From contig OV884013.1 in assembly GCA_930367205.1 (NCBI GenBank), positions 121,745,827 through 121,809,826 of the forward strand: a stretch of DNA of 64,000 bases, read 5' to 3'. This DNA comes from Acanthosoma haemorrhoidale. Its lineage: Eukaryota > Arthropoda > Insecta > Hemiptera > Acanthosomatidae. The position numbers were made by a program, and so were the translations under genes. The notes under the pieces were generated by a model. That model was not told where the DNA came from and ran no database searches. It saw only the letters and a program-made list of their open reading frames with translations. Below are positions 1-11,767 of this stretch, one piece after another. The stretch's first letter is position 1. Each line of letters starts with the position of its first letter.

Positions 1-2477
1 ACAAAGGAAATCAATCAAGAGGGAGTAATTAGGAAAATCACCAAAACCCTTAATTTTGTGATGTTACTCAATTCACTAAACTTTTCTAGCTAAACGTTTA
101 TTGAGATTTTAGTCCAATCAAATAGTGATGATGACATTTATTTTATTTACATGGTCAACTATTCAATCATATAAATAACTTTTGCCTAAGTAAGAATTCA
201 AATCAAATAATGTTTTTTTGGGGTGTGATTTGACATAATATTAAAAGGTGTAAAAAACTGGGACCATTGTGTATATGTTCAAATTCAAAATTCAAAGGGC
301 AGAACATTTTCAATTTGAAAATTTTGACAAAGTATGTAAGAACTGTTAGTACCATTGCACTGCACATACTAAAGAATAACAATGCCCATAAATAATAAAC
401 AAATAAAGGCTATAATAATACACAAATGATTTGAAATTGTAGCAGTTCCGCCCAAGAATTTGAGTGTATGGGAATATGATACAGATTTCTTAAGCAATTA
501 AATATTTTGGATGACTCCTTATGTTGAATTTCCATCACTCTGGTTGTGCTGTTCCCTGGTCGATTATTACATAATAAACAAGAGTTCCCGGACTACGAAT
601 ACATCTCTCATTGCTTCCCATAAACTCAAATCCCGGGTCAGAGCTGTTAGAACCCATTTATTTATCATTGGCTACGTCTAAATTTGAGATGCTGATTATT
701 TTCGAGAATACAATTTTTAACTTAATCAGTAATTCAGATAGTTAATACTAATAATAATTTATTTGTAATTGCATCACAAAATAAACCTCAGTGCTGATTA
801 AGTAATTATCCACCCCTCTGACTTCAAAAACATTAGTTGAATTTTGTGTTAACCAAATGTTGTTTTGGCAGCTCCCATAAATGAAGACACGTGATATGAA
901 CATATACATTCAAATCTCTTGACAGATGTATGTAGCTTGTAAATATATTTTTTTCTTATTTCTATTGTTATTGGCATTAACCTGAGGAATAGATTTTTTC
1001 TTGAATCTCTGGTATTTCCATAATCACTAGAAAGGCAGTTTTTACTCCATTTAAAAGCTTATAAGGAATTATATGGTAATAATAAGTAATTTGCTTAAGC
1101 CAAAAGTGTGTATATAAAGGTCGAAAATCCTGCGATGTGAAAACCTAGCCTGTATCATCTCCTTTGTTTTCTTGCATATCACAGTCGGGCTTTTGATAAA
1201 TTCTGTCCATGATTTTTCCAGTAGATCAATAATTCACTAATTATGTAATATACAAGTTCCTGTCCGCCTCCCTTAGCCCTCAAACTAAAATTGGTACAAA
1301 TCACTTCTAGGATTTTCACAGATTTATAGTAAAATTTTATACAAAGCATAAAACTTTAATTCTTTGCATTTCTTGTTATGAAGTATGTCTGCAGCAGGTT
1401 TCTATGGGGAGGGGGTATTTTTATTTTAATCATACAAATTAATTAGTAAATTATTTCCTGACAAATCTATGCGCATTGCACTTTTCTCCTTTGGAGGGAC
1501 TGGAAGCAGTCTCCAAAGACCTGACTTTTCTAAATGGGCTGTTTTTTTAAAAATATGCTTGATAAAAAAACCACAACACACACTGTGCAGGAAGAGACAA
1601 TATTTATTTAGATACTAGTAAGCTCTAAGGGGGCATGTATCCTTCAGTCAGGTTCTAGCTCAGCGTTCCCTTTATCGATCCATTGAGTCGAGGTGGTGAT
1701 TCGTTCGTTCAACAGTCATGTATGATGAATAGCATGTAAAATGAATTATCCAAAGGTTATTGGTTAGCTTTGTATATAAATATTATATATTTAAAATTTG
1801 GAAATAATATATTATTTTACTATACAATTAAGGTTTTCGTTACAGCTACAAAAATTATTTGAATAAGACTTTCAATGACTTGTTGTGATGCACTAAAGTC
1901 CTATATTAAACATCATTAAGACATTTTTATTTGTCACCCTACTAAATCTGTTAGGAAATTACTTTTGTTGAAATTATTAATTAATTGATTAATGATCCCT
2001 CATTATTTTTCATTGTATTTCTTTTATGTTTATTATTATTGGGTCATCAACGCATCATGGATCTAAAATTAACGGATTGAGTTAAAGTTTCGAACACGAT
2101 GTTATTTGCTTATTTAGTTATGATCGTGTGTTTAAAACAAACATTTCTGCCCAGTCCTTGTGACCTTAAAATAAGAATACATGTCCTGTCTACCAGACAG
2201 GTGGGACTGGGGTGCCCCCTGCACCCCGGACGGTTTCTAGTGTGCCTTGTGGCTCGTTCTCGCTATCGTACTTTCTCGGCCATAAGATTTATTGCTGGTC
2301 AAAGAGCACAAACCGAGGTGTGTTGACCCGTGCTACAATCTTAGTTTTACTGGAATATGTGCACCAAGGGCATCGAATATGAGTTCGCTTAACGGGCAAG
2401 GGGAAACGCGTATGGGATATCACTAAAAAGGGGGGGGGGGTGGTTGCTGTGATTTATAGTATTAAACACCCGAAACG
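1..2477. other. AT-rich non-coding stretch, no gene seen
   Basis: No convincing coding frame, RNA gene or repeat boundary is visible. Long A and T runs and scattered short frames are typical of intergenic DNA. A GC-richer patch at about 2185-2340 contains GTGGGACTGGGGTGC, which recurs near 54030, so it may be a remnant of a dispersed repeat; I cannot name it. A G run lies at about 2431-2440. Confidence 0.6.
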
Positions 2478-2796
2478 CGCTAACAAATTTCTTTTTCTAC
2501 AATTTCAAAACGGCATACTGATGAAAGTGGTCAGACATAATACATTCGAGCAGCGGAGAAACAGAGCTTCACGAGGTCTTTGATCTGCCTACGTTGCTAT
2601 TTATGACGAACCCGGTATTTAGCATGTTAACCCCCGCTCCGTTCCCCTATCGATAGCAGAACGTAGTCAAGGCAGGAACGCTTTAGTCTATTATCTTTTA
2701 GTTTTTAAGTTTTAGTATGTAAGTTTCCCATTTTTGTAAACCGAAGGTGAGTCCCATCACCTAGTCTAGTATATTGATTTTTGTAATTTTAACCAT

Positions 2797-2809
2797 AAAA
2801 AGAAAATCT
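2797..2809 (+). repeat. Target-site duplication, left, of nested LINE I
   Basis: AAAAAGAAAATCT here is repeated at 3409-3421 on the other side of the inserted family I LINE. A 13 bp duplication fits LINE target-primed reverse transcription. The A-rich character makes the exact length uncertain, because the right copy abuts the A-rich tail. Confidence 0.7.
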
Positions 2810-3408
2810 CGAGCATCAATCGTAATTAGAACATCAAGCGTATCCAATCCTTTCAATCAAAAGTCCTGAGAGCAATAGTAAATGCCCCTTATTACGTCAG
2901 CAACAAAACCCTTCATAACGATCTTAATATACCTTACAGTTCATGAAATTCCATAGTAACCTATCCAACCATCCTAATCCCCTAGCACAGTCATCGCACT
3001 GCACCACTCGTCCCTGTAATCCTCCTTGGAGAGTGAAACGGCAGTGGCCTCGTGACCTGCTATAAATGCGTGATAGTGGGAGTCCTGGCAATGGCCAGTT
3101 TCTCCAATCACGTCCTGAGCGTCTGTGGCTCTCGCTCTCTTGGTCAGCCTCCACTGACTCATATCTGGTGACGCGGCTGACGGAGGAGCGTGGAGGACTT
3201 CCCAAGACTCCGCTTCCGCTTTCGTATGCGAGAGAGGTGACAAACATGTGGATTTGGGAGGCCTCTGGGATGTTTGTAAATATTGTATAAATGAGCGAGT
3301 GAATGATGAATTGTAAATATGGTATGAATGAGAGCATTTATCTTAATTACTTATTACCTAATAAGGCAGATTGTAATTTTAGCACAATAAAGGAATTATA
3401 TATATAAA
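2810..3408 (+). mobile_element. LINE family I (jockey-like) 3' fragment, nested
   Basis: This is a 5'-truncated copy. Its first 150 bp encode the end of a jockey-clade ORF2 (a segment resembling IKRIQSLQSKVLRTIVNAP and YVSNKTLHNDL), interrupted by a small deletion near 2940, and closing in a variant of RRLKRQWPRDLL. From about 3060 comes the 3'UTR: a GC-richer block with GTGGCTCTCGC and GACGCGGCTGACGGAGGAGCG, then an AT-rich tail holding two copies of a TGTAAATATxGTATGAATGAG unit, ending in an AATAAA-like signal. The frames open on both strands of the 3'UTR are present in most copies and are not evidence of a protein. Confidence 0.85.
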
Positions 3409-3482
3409 AAAAAGAAAATCTGTTTTTTTGTAATTCTACCCTCCTTACAATGCATTATATCCAGTAATGCAGAAGATGGAGC

Positions 3483-4948
3483 CACTTATCAGTAACGTAT
3501 AATACTCTTATTTTTCATAATTTGTTAAAAAAGTTGAAACAAAGGTGCTGAGGGGAAAACAAAATTCTTTCCAAGTACTGTAAAATAATAATAAAAGTTA
3601 AAATAACACGCTGTTTTAAAACAACCAAACTCAAGAAAACGATCTTATAGATGCGGTCGCCATTGACCCTACTGATTGAGACGCCTTAAAACAAACACGT
3701 TCAATTACTTCCTTATTTACAGAGCGGAAATTGAAAGTAGATTCACTTTTCTAACCGCTGTTTTAACACCCGCAGACAAGCAAGTTTTAGTTCGAACCGC
3801 CTTCAAAGGAGTGCACAAGACAAAGCTGTTTTGATTCCGTCACCGAAGAGTTAGACATTACGTGCTTGAAGTAAGCGCTTTAATCCACTGTAGGAGGAAG
3901 CTAAGTGAGGTAATTCACTTCTTCAGGGTGGCAAAAACCATCCCTCATTGTCTTCTTGGGCAGTTGACTTCAATTCAATTGACTTTTCTTCGAATAGTAC
4001 AGTCGGAAATGGGTCATCGTCTTTGACATCTCTTTCTACTTCTTGGGTCAATGTACCTTCTGTTTATTCATTGAAACTTAAAACACTATTAGCATTGTCC
4101 ATCCGCAGTAGCATGGCTGGAAGGTAAACAAATGAATTCTTAATTTAAACTTAGCATAAATATATAAAAGTTAAATAATAGTTCACGTGATAACAATTTT
4201 TCGCAATGGCAATTTCGTTATTCTGCAACTTGCCCAGAACCTGATACAGAGCGGATCTGCCAGGCTGTTGAAACTATTGCGGTCTTTCATGCTGCGATTC
4301 CATCTGGTGTTTCGCGATTTGGATGCAACGGCATAACAAGCGTCAATCTCCACCGGCGTGGAAAGGATGCGACCAAATATCTATCTCATCGACCAGCTGT
4401 TACTGGAATTTGATACATTTAACTCAACTGGCCTTCTTTGAAGAATGAATGATTCTCGATATTATGGAGCGAACCATCTCAGACAACGAAATGTTAAGTT
4501 AAGCACAGCTTATTAAAGCAAATGAGGGGCCACAAAACTGGTCAGACAGTGGAGTCAAGCTTTACAGATCATACAAAACACGAAAGTCTCCTGGGTGCGA
4601 AGGTGACAACAGAGATAAGTGAAGCTACGTGGCTTAATGCCATAAAGGTAATTCCTATTTCAAACCTGGCGGGAATCCGGCAATTGAACCAAATTGGATC
4701 AACCAACAACTCTCAAGAAGTTATCACCACAGAAACTGCGTACGTTTACATCGACATCATGTATAGGTTAGACAATTTTATGAGAATTATTCTCATTGTT
4801 ATGTTATCAGAAATATATTAGCAATAATATTATTTATGACCAAATAGTATTATAAAACTGTTTTACTAATTAGCGAAACCAAGTGTCCCCACGTGGAAGC
4901 GACGCCAATTTGTCTTTCCTTCCCAAACAGAGAAAGTATGTATATATA
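3483..4948. other. Non-coding stretch with one unassigned small frame
   Basis: No recognisable element. Bases 4522-4821 contain a 99-codon frame on the + strand (MRGHKTGQTVESSF...). An AAAG/GTAATT sequence near 4648 would serve as a splice donor, so an exon is conceivable, but there is no family resemblance and codon use is unremarkable. Confidence 0.5.
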
Positions 4949-5770
4949 GGGTGTCCCAGAATTAACGCAAGATTTGAATTTGCCGCCATTTGTGAAGTAA
5001 AGTGCTGGCAACCCTAAAAAAAAACCATTTGACAGCTGACAGTTTAGGGTTTGTAAAACTGGAGCGTTACACGATAGGACAACGTGTCTTTATTGTTGAA
5101 CATTATCTCAAAAATAATGAAAGTTTGGCGGCCGCAGTTCGAAAATTTCATACAAAATATGGTCGGAATAGTGTTTTGACTTCATCAACTGTGAAGAGAT
5201 TAATTGAAAAATTTAAGGAGACTGGATCAGTTGGAGACACTAAACACACTGGTCAGTGCGTGAGAGTGTTGTTAAAAATCCAATAACATCAATTCGGCGT
5301 CGTAGGCAAGAATTGCAAATTTCAAGAAGCTCTCTACAGCGTATACTCACTAAAGATCTGGGTCCCCATGATTACAAAATTCAGTTAACACAACAATACC
5401 ATACACAGCGAAGAAAGTTCAAGAGTGATCAGATTTGGCCCCCTAGATCGTGTGATTTAACACCTTTAGATTTCTTTTTATGGGGTTATTTGAAGTCAAA
5501 GGTGAATGTCAACAAGCCCACATCCACCCGTGCATTGAAAGAGGGAATCCAACGCTGCATCAAAGTAATTCAACCACATTTATGCCAAATGGTCATGGAA
5601 AACTTCGACAAAAGAGTGCGTATGTGGCAGCAAAGTCGTGGAGGCCATTTGCCCGATGTGTTATTCCATAAATAACCCTATCCTATTTACTTTATAATTC
5701 AATAAAAAAATAACAGCAAAAATAGTAAAAACTGTGTTTTCTATTTAAATCAAATCTTGCGTTAATTCTC
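4949..5770 (+). mobile_element. DD41D (rosa-like) mariner element, copy A, internally deleted
   Basis: The left end reads GGGTGTCCCAGAATTAACGC and the right end AATCTTGCGTTAATTCT, the inverted terminal repeat shared by five copies in this window. The outer 9-11 bases are missing on the right and the first two A's on the left, so this copy has eroded ends. It retains the N-terminal helix-turn-helix region and the far C-terminus but lacks the block carrying the first two catalytic aspartates. The flanks are TA-rich, so a TA target duplication cannot be assigned. Confidence 0.88.
5032..5675 (+). pseudogene. DD41D transposase remnant, copy A
   Basis: The start codon of the family (MERYTIEQR, as at 9504) is CTG here, giving LERYTIGQR. 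The N-terminal DNA-binding domain follows. A deletion of about 37 bp after KHTG shifts the frame relative to copy C. The region RRRRQELQISRSSLQRILTK is kept, although copies B-E have lost it. A second deletion joins this to SDQIWPPRSCDLTPLDFFLW, removing the FQQDGA aspartate. The last part (TRALKEGIQRC to DVLFHK) is intact. It cannot encode an active enzyme. Confidence 0.85.
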
Positions 5771-6470
5771 TATATAAGGTGAAAAGATTCAATATAAATA
5801 CTCCAACTTTTTTAATCAAATGTAAAACAGCGAACAGGTACCCAGTATTTAAAAACAAGTTGAATCATTGGATAGACCTCGACAGTTCACTGTTGAGAGA
5901 GGCCGTACAGAAAGTATATTTTCTTAAATTCTGCCCCTGGCTCTACGCACAACTCTATAACTTGTGTTAAACTTTCCAAAAACTTTTTAATAAGTATTTT
6001 ATAATGTTTTGAGCTCACTGTGTGAAATTTATTTTTCTGACCCGTGAAACATTTAAAATGCCCACCTGTTGTAGTTCCGCAAGCCAAGTTTGGTCCAGAC
6101 AAGCCCAGGAATGCTGGAGTATATAAATCTAGACTCCAGTGATCTACTCTCTGCTGGAGTGTACATATTTAATCACTCTGCCTTTACTCTCAGTCGTCTT
6201 TAATCGTATCTCATTCGTCTTTTTTAACCGGGCCTGGTTGATAGCTGTCTTAAAGACTTGCAACTTTAACTGTGCTCTTAGTAGTGAAATCAGCAAAGGA
6301 GTTTCTCAGTGCTCATTTGGTCTTTTTTTGGCGATTACATAATACATATATTGATTATAATAAACTTATAATTCCCTATGTAAAAAAAAATAGGAGGATA
6401 TTATAAAATGGAACTAGCATAATATATTATGATAATTATAATATATATATATATATTATATATATATATG
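5771..6470. other. AT-rich spacer between DD41D copies A and B
   Basis: No recognisable gene. Short frames (for example 5779-5970 +) show no family similarity. The stretch ends in a TA-repeat tract at about 6440-6470 that abuts copy B and may have provided its TA target site. Confidence 0.5.
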
Positions 6471-7334
6471 CCCAGAATTAACGCAAGATTTGATTTAAAT
6501 AGAAAACACAGTTATTAGTATTTTTGTTGTTATTTTTTTATTTAATTATAAAGTAAATAGGATAGGGTTATTTATGGAATAACACATCGGGGAAATGGCC
6601 TCCACGACTTTGCTGGCACATACGCACACTTTTGTCGAAATTTTCCATGACCATTTGGCATAAATGTGGTTGAATTTCGTTGATGCAGCGTTGAATTTCC
6701 TCTTTTAATGCAAGGGTGGATGTGGGCTTGTTGACATACACCTTTGACTTCAAATAACCTCATAAAAAGAAATCTTAAGCTGTTAAATCACACGATCTAG
6801 GGGGCCGATTCTGATCACCGAAACGAGAGAGTACACGACCTGGAAATGTCTCATGCAGTATTTGCATTGTTTCATGGGATGTATGGCATGTGGCACCATC
6901 TTGTTGAAACCACATATTGGCCACATCAATATCATCCAATTTCGGCACAAAGAACTGTGTTATGGATTTTCAACAACACTCTCTCGCACTGTTTCGAAAT
7001 TGACATTTGAACGGCTTGTTTTTGGACGACCAGTGTGTTTAGTGCCTCCAACTGATCCAGTCTCCCTAATTTTTTCAATTGATCTCATCAAAGTTGATGA
7101 AGTCAAAACACTATTCCGACCATATTTTGTATGAAATTTTCGAACTGCGGCCGCCAAACTTTCATTAATTTTGAGCTAATGTTCAACAATAAAGACACGT
7201 TGTTCTATCGTGTAACGCTCCATTTTTACTAATCCTAAACTGTCAGCTGTCAAATTGTTTTTTTTTACGGTTGCCAGCAATTTACTGCACAAATGGTGGC
7301 AAATTCAAATCTCGCGTTAATTCTGAGACACCTT
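6471..7334 (-). mobile_element. DD41D mariner element, copy B
   Basis: Minus-strand copy. The transposase 5' end lies at the right, where the inverted repeat reads TTAATTCTGAGACACCTTA with small changes. On the left, CCCAGAATTAACGCAAGATT directly follows a TA tract and lacks the outer eight or so bases. The internal deletion joins the codons ENP to TQFFVPKLDD, exactly as in copy D. This shared junction indicates descent from one deleted source copy. Confidence 0.88.
6568..7223 (-). pseudogene. DD41D transposase remnant, copy B
   Basis: The family start codon is at 7221-7223 on the minus strand. An in-frame stop follows at EHxLKINESL (ELM region, TGA/TAG-type lesion near 7175), then the helix-turn-helix region, the ENP/TQFF deletion junction, VANMWFQQDGATCHT (second catalytic aspartate) and PRSCDLTA with the third-aspartate region damaged by a stop near 6780. 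The C-terminal block (KSKVYVNKPTSTLALKEE to DVLFHK) is readable. Inactive. Confidence 0.78.
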
Positions 7335-8615
7335 ATATAAACCATCACACTTCTAAAAAAAAAATCACGTTAAGGATGCCAGCACCGGCTTAGTGACAGT
7401 TTTAATGAATTTTTGTAATTATAAATTAAAAAAAAAATACATACAAATATATTTTACTTTATAGAAAGTAAAATGATTGATGTCACCTTCCCAAGATCGA
7501 TAGAATCCATGTCCCTAGGTCGAAAATAGAAGCTAGATTTTCTTTGAAAATTTTTTTTAATTACTTAGGAGCTATCAGAAACGCTACCACTGCTTCCTCA
7601 CGAGGCTGAGAGGATCCTGTCTAAAGCCCACCAACCACTGAAAAAAACCTTCCGAAGATACTCAAACTTTTAACTGAACCAGACAATTTAACCAGTCAAA
7701 ATTGAAATAAAAAAGTTAAGATTTTAAGTTTAAAAGTGGCTGACAGTTAAATGTATGTTGAAATTCAAAAACGGCCATACCTATCAAGGAATCAGGGTAG
7801 GATTTTTGATTAAGCCTGGAATTAAAATCGATTATTTTTTTTTGGAGCAGTTGGATTACCAAATTTATTTCTATTTCTTCTTCCGCTGACCTTCATCGTT
7901 TTTTTTCACCCTTTAACACAAAACTTTTATAAAAATTAAATGATAATCGCTTATACTGTAGCTATGTGCCAGAATTTCATATACAAATTGTTTTTTAAAA
8001 GTTAAAAACGAAAAGATATTTGCAAACGTAACTATTAGAGAACATGCTATTCTAATAGTTTCATGGGAATAATAATTAGCAATGTTAGTATTTGCTCATT
8101 TATAGTTTTACTTGTATGGACTGGGAGAAAAAGTCATTATTTTTAACAAAAATAGAGGAATGAAACAGGAAACTTCACATATTCCACTATTTTATTATGT
8201 TTTAAATCTCAAGCCTTTTTCTTCCCATTTCGTTGTTTCCCTCCAATGATTCCAAAACTCTTGTTTCCCCTCAATAACTATTCCAAGACTTATGTCAATC
8301 TCATTAAGTAACTTATCCCCTGGATAATTGACAGCTTTGTTATTCTTAGGGTGTATTTCCTCAGACGTTTCATGTCTATCCAATGGCGATGTCTAACCCA
8401 CGACCGACTAAAATTGACATTTCGTGTTTGTTCCGTGGATGATGTCATTATGTCATATTTCAAAATGACAGCATGCCTAGCTGCCTTTCCACTATAACCC
8501 ATGCTCCTCTAGAGTTAATCCAATCCACAGAATTTCTAATTTTCGGCTAAGAACTTTAAAAAAAAGAAGAATAAAAGTAGGTGGGGAAAGTCCGACAACG
8601 TTTGCCGATTTCTGC
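7335..8615. other. Non-coding stretch upstream of the CA microsatellite
   Basis: No gene recognised. Short minus-strand frames at 8195-8502 have no motif. The sequence is AT-rich with poly-A and poly-T runs and no element boundary that I can define. Confidence 0.5.
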
Positions 8616-8642
8616 ACACACACACACACACACACACGCACG

Positions 8643-8717
<75 letters not shown>
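8616..8717 (+). repeat. Interrupted (CA)n microsatellite
   Basis: About 100 bp of CA repeat, interrupted near 8636-8648 by CACGCACGCACG. The long frames of repeated Val-Cys on the minus strand here are products of the repeat and not proteins. The interruption splits a shorter from a longer perfect tract. Confidence 0.97.
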
Positions 8718-8720
<3 letters not shown>

Positions 8721-9387
8721 ACCGACTACATCAACAGCTTCCCATGCTTCGAAGGGTGAAATCTCGCCAATAAATAATTCACAGACACCACTAAGAGGCA
8801 AATATCACGGGCTGGAGATGCGCAGAAGATTATTAATAAAACGGGCCACGGAGGGCTGGTGGTCCTAACCCGAGGGTCAATGTGGTCAAGCTTTCTAACT
8901 CTCCTCTGCGAGGGTTAGGCATCGACCCTCTTGATCCCGGGGTAAGATCTGTAGGCCAAGGCCAGTGTCGGTGTTTATACAATTAGCTTTGGATTTCTTC
9001 TGATGCCATTAGAGAAGAATTAACATCAAAGATATATAAGATTGCCTTTTTGCGATATAAGATTCTTCCCACGCCGGGTGCATATACCAACAATCCCTTT
9101 GGCCAGTCATTTAAATCTCTGGGACTTTCGATTTACATTGTCATTCTTATATTTAATTCGTTTAAAACGGCGAGGAAAAAATAATATAATTAATAAATAA
9201 TAATTTCAGACAGGTGGTCATTGCTTAAAACCGTTATTACAGGCCGACAAATGAGAAATGGCTGCCTGTATCATCAACGAATTGGACACATCAAGGGTTA
9301 CTTGATTCATGACGTGACTGTGCGAATGGGGAGTAGGACTTTACTCCGGGACTAAGTTCTCTCAGAATAATTATAATGTATTCATAC
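8718..9387. other. Non-coding spacer with a GC-richer patch
   Basis: Bases 8810-8970 are more GC-rich (GGGCCACGGAGGGCTGGTGG, CTTGATCCCGGGGTAAGATC) and contain partly inverted AACCCGAGGGTC / GGGTTAGGCATCGACCC segments. They could be a fragment of a repeat, but I cannot assign it. The rest is AT-rich. Confidence 0.4.
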
Positions 9388-9389
9388 TA

Positions 9390-10277
9390 AAGGGTGTCTC
9401 AGAACTAACGCAAAATTTGAATTTGCAACCATTTGTGCAGTAAAGTGCTGGCAACCCTAAAAACAAAAACAATTTGACAGCTGACAGTTTAGGGTTAGTA
9501 AAAATGGAGCGTTACACGATAGAACAACGTGTCTTTATTGTTGAACATTATCTCAAAAATAATGAAAGTTTGGCGGCCGCAGTTCGAAAATTTCATACAA
9601 AATATTGTCGGAATAGTGTTTTGACTTCATCAACTGTGAAGAGATTAATTGAAACATTTAGGGAGACTGGATCAGTTGCAGATACTAAACACACTGGTCG
9701 TCCAAAAACAAGCCGTTCAAATGTCAATATCGAAGCAGTGCGTGAGAGTGTGGTTGAAAATCCAGGAACATCAATTCGGCGTCGTAAAGACAGTTATTTG
9801 TGCCGAAATTGGATGATATTGATGTGGCCAATATGAGGTTTCAACAAGATAGTGCCACATGCCATACAGCCCATGAAACAATTCAAATACTGCATGAGAC
9901 ATTTCCAGGTCGTGTCGGTGATCAGAATTGGCCCCCTAGATCGTGTGATTTAACACCTTTAGATTTCTTTTTATGGGGTTATTTGAAGTCAAAGGTGTAT
10001 GTCAACAAGCCCACATCCACCCGTGCATTAAAAGAGGAAATTCAACGCTGCATCAACGAAATTCAACCACATTTATGCCAAATGGTCATGGAAAATTTCG
10101 ACAAAAGATATAAGGCGTATGTGCCAGCTAAGTCGTGGAGGTCATTTGCCCGATTTATTATTCCATAAATAACCCTATTCTATTTACTTTATAATTTAAT
10201 AAAAAAATAACAACAAAAATACTAAAAACTGTGTTTTCTATTTAAATCAAATCTTGCTTTAATTCTGGGACACCCTT
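9390..10277 (+). mobile_element. DD41D (rosa-like) mariner element, copy C, complete ends
   Basis: Both inverted terminal repeats are present: AAGGGTGTCTCAGAACTAAC at the left and TTAATTCTGGGACACCCTT at the right. The element is flanked by TA at 9388-9389 and 10278-10279, the target duplication of the Tc1/mariner superfamily. Its 888 bp are shorter than a full-length element because of internal deletions. It shares three private features with copy E at 61.5 kb: the RRRK junction, loss of about 12 bp before GDQNWPP, and an extra ATATAAGG-type change giving DKRYKAYVPAKSW. It is a non-autonomous derivative. Confidence 0.92.
9504..10168 (+). pseudogene. DD41D transposase remnant, copy C
   Basis: The best start is ATG 9504 (MERYTIEQRVFIVEHYLKNN). 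The N-terminal paired helix-turn-helix part runs to SIRRRK. A deletion then removes the first catalytic aspartate region and puts the rest out of frame: PKLDDIDVANMRFQQDSATCH onward is read from about 9797. FQQD carries the second aspartate and CDLTPLDFFLWGY the third. In copy D, which lacks the 12 bp deletion, 41 residues separate these two aspartates, fitting the DD41D group (rosa-type) better than mariner DD34D or Tc1 DD34E. Inactive. Confidence 0.87.
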
Positions 10278-10279
10278 TA

Positions 10280-11199
10280 TATATATATAGAACTTCTTTT
10301 TTTTCACCTTCCTGAGGTAAAAAACTCAAACGGGGTTTCCCTACAAGCACGTGAAGCAAACACCTGGGGTTACGTCGCACACACAAAAACAAATACAAAA
10401 CAAAGGAAAATTTAAATAGAACTAATTTAAAATGATATAAACATAAAATGGAATCTCATTTTGTTTAGAAATGAAATTATTATCTTTATATAGAATTCAA
10501 CACGTTCACATTTGTGTATCATCAATAAATTTAACAAATAGAATAATATTATGGGTTCATTAAAATATATACATATATATATATGTTTACTTTTTTATTA
10601 CAAATCGGTGATTACTGAGTGACGAAACTATTGATTGTTAAGTAAATAAATCAATTTTAATTCCCACACAGTCAGAGTACACTTGATTTTGGAAAATTAT
10701 TTTTTTCTTTTAGATAAATCTAGTGAAATTAAACAAAAAGTTAATCAGATCGAAGTTTCCAATGTTCACTGCTTTTAAGTCCTGATCGGTCAGAGAGTCG
10801 TGTGCCAGAACAACTTGCCGGTTGGTTAAGAAAAAAATCTTCGACGTGTCCACGATACAAATCAGTCCCGGAGCCAGTCTGGCACGTGACACATGAAAGA
10901 AAAAAATGGATCACGAAACTAGTTTAATTGAAACGACCAATTGAAGCGTATGGGAGAAAAAAAAATCAAAACAGAAACGAAACCTCGTGTTCAACATTTA
11001 GCTTGAAGTTTCTTCTTATTGTTTTTTTTTTTTGTCATTTAGTGCTGGAGCTGGAATGGTAGTTGAAAGTAGCTGTGTTGCTCCAGCCAGTCTGGAGATG
11101 ATGTGTTCAGTCCTTGGAGCAACACTGATAAATCTGCGTCCCCAGGTTAGAATCAAATTGTTTACTGGTATTCGTTCAAATACTTTTTTTCTTTTTCTC
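10280..11199. other. AT-rich stretch with a possible exon
   Basis: Mostly AT-rich with poly-T runs. On the minus strand 10710-10892 contains a 60-codon frame (RARLAPGLICIVDTSKIFFL...) with GC-richer third positions than its surroundings. It is preceded by a pyrimidine tract and CACGTGCCAG at about 10875, a plausible splice acceptor. Unidentified. Bases 11030-11200 hold a short GC-richer patch (CTGGAGCTGGAATGG) with no assignment. Confidence 0.35.
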
Positions 11200-11767
11200 T
11201 GAAACTTCTTTGCTGTGCTAAAATTACAATCTGCCTCATTGGACAATAAGTAATTGAGATAAATGTTCTCATTCATACCATATTTACAATTTTCAATCAC
11301 TCGCTCATTCCTACTATATTTACAAACACCCCTGAGGCCTCCCAAATCGACTTGGTTGTCACCTCCCTCGCATGCGAAAGAGGAAGAGTAGTCTTGGGAA
11401 GTCCCCTACGCTCCTCCGTCAGCCGCGTCACCAGAGGAGAGCCACATACGCTCAGGACATGATTGGAGAAACTGGCCATTGCCAGGACTCCCACTGGCAC
11501 GAATTTATAGCAGGTCACGAGGCCACTGCCGTTTCAGTCTCCGAGGAGGATTATAGGGATGAGTGGTGCAGAGCAATGACTGTGCTAGGGGATTAGGGTG
11601 GTTAGATAGGGTACTATAGAATTTCATAAACTTGGAAGGGATGAGTTCAAGATTGTAATGTATATTAAGATCGTTATGAAGGGTTTTGTTGCTGACGTAA
11701 TAAGGGGCATTTACTATTGTTCTCAGGACTTTTGATTGAAGGGATTGAATACGCTTGATGTTCACAT
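11200..11767 (-). mobile_element. LINE family I 3' fragment
   Basis: Minus orientation. Bases 11505-11765 keep the cleanest ORF2 C-terminus of the family in this window: 86 codons from NIKRIQSLQSKVLRTIVNAP through the HPNPLAQSL block to RRLKRQWPRDLL and a stop. The 3'UTR lies to the left, ending in the tandem TGTAAATA...GAATGAG units and an ACAATCTGCC-complement tail near 11230. Truncated at its 5' end (about 11767). Jockey-clade ORF2 proteins supply endonuclease and reverse transcriptase; only the C-terminal tail is left here. Confidence 0.88.

Larger units (their letters stand above)
2478..3482 (+). mobile_element. LINE family II (jockey-like) 3' end, split by a family I LINE
   Basis: Bases 2478-2809 translate, with lesions, into the C-terminus of a jockey-type ORF2: a QFQNGILMKVV block, then the NPVF...PAPFPYR block, with the intervening VDEFIQRRHIKF segment deleted. 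The 3'UTR follows, with the phrase GGTGAGTCCCATCACC near 2747. At 2809 the element is interrupted by a family I LINE. It resumes at 3409 with the downstream 3'UTR (TTGTAATTCTACCCTCC) that is contiguous in the copy at 24.8 kb. The coding remnant has stops and is dead. Family II has other copies at 16.3, 24.8, 31.9, 46.1 and 51.1 kb. Confidence 0.75.

Noticed and set aside
8492..8801. Long Val-Cys repeat frames on the minus strand
   Set aside because: Translation of the CA microsatellite in two frames; no coding evidence.
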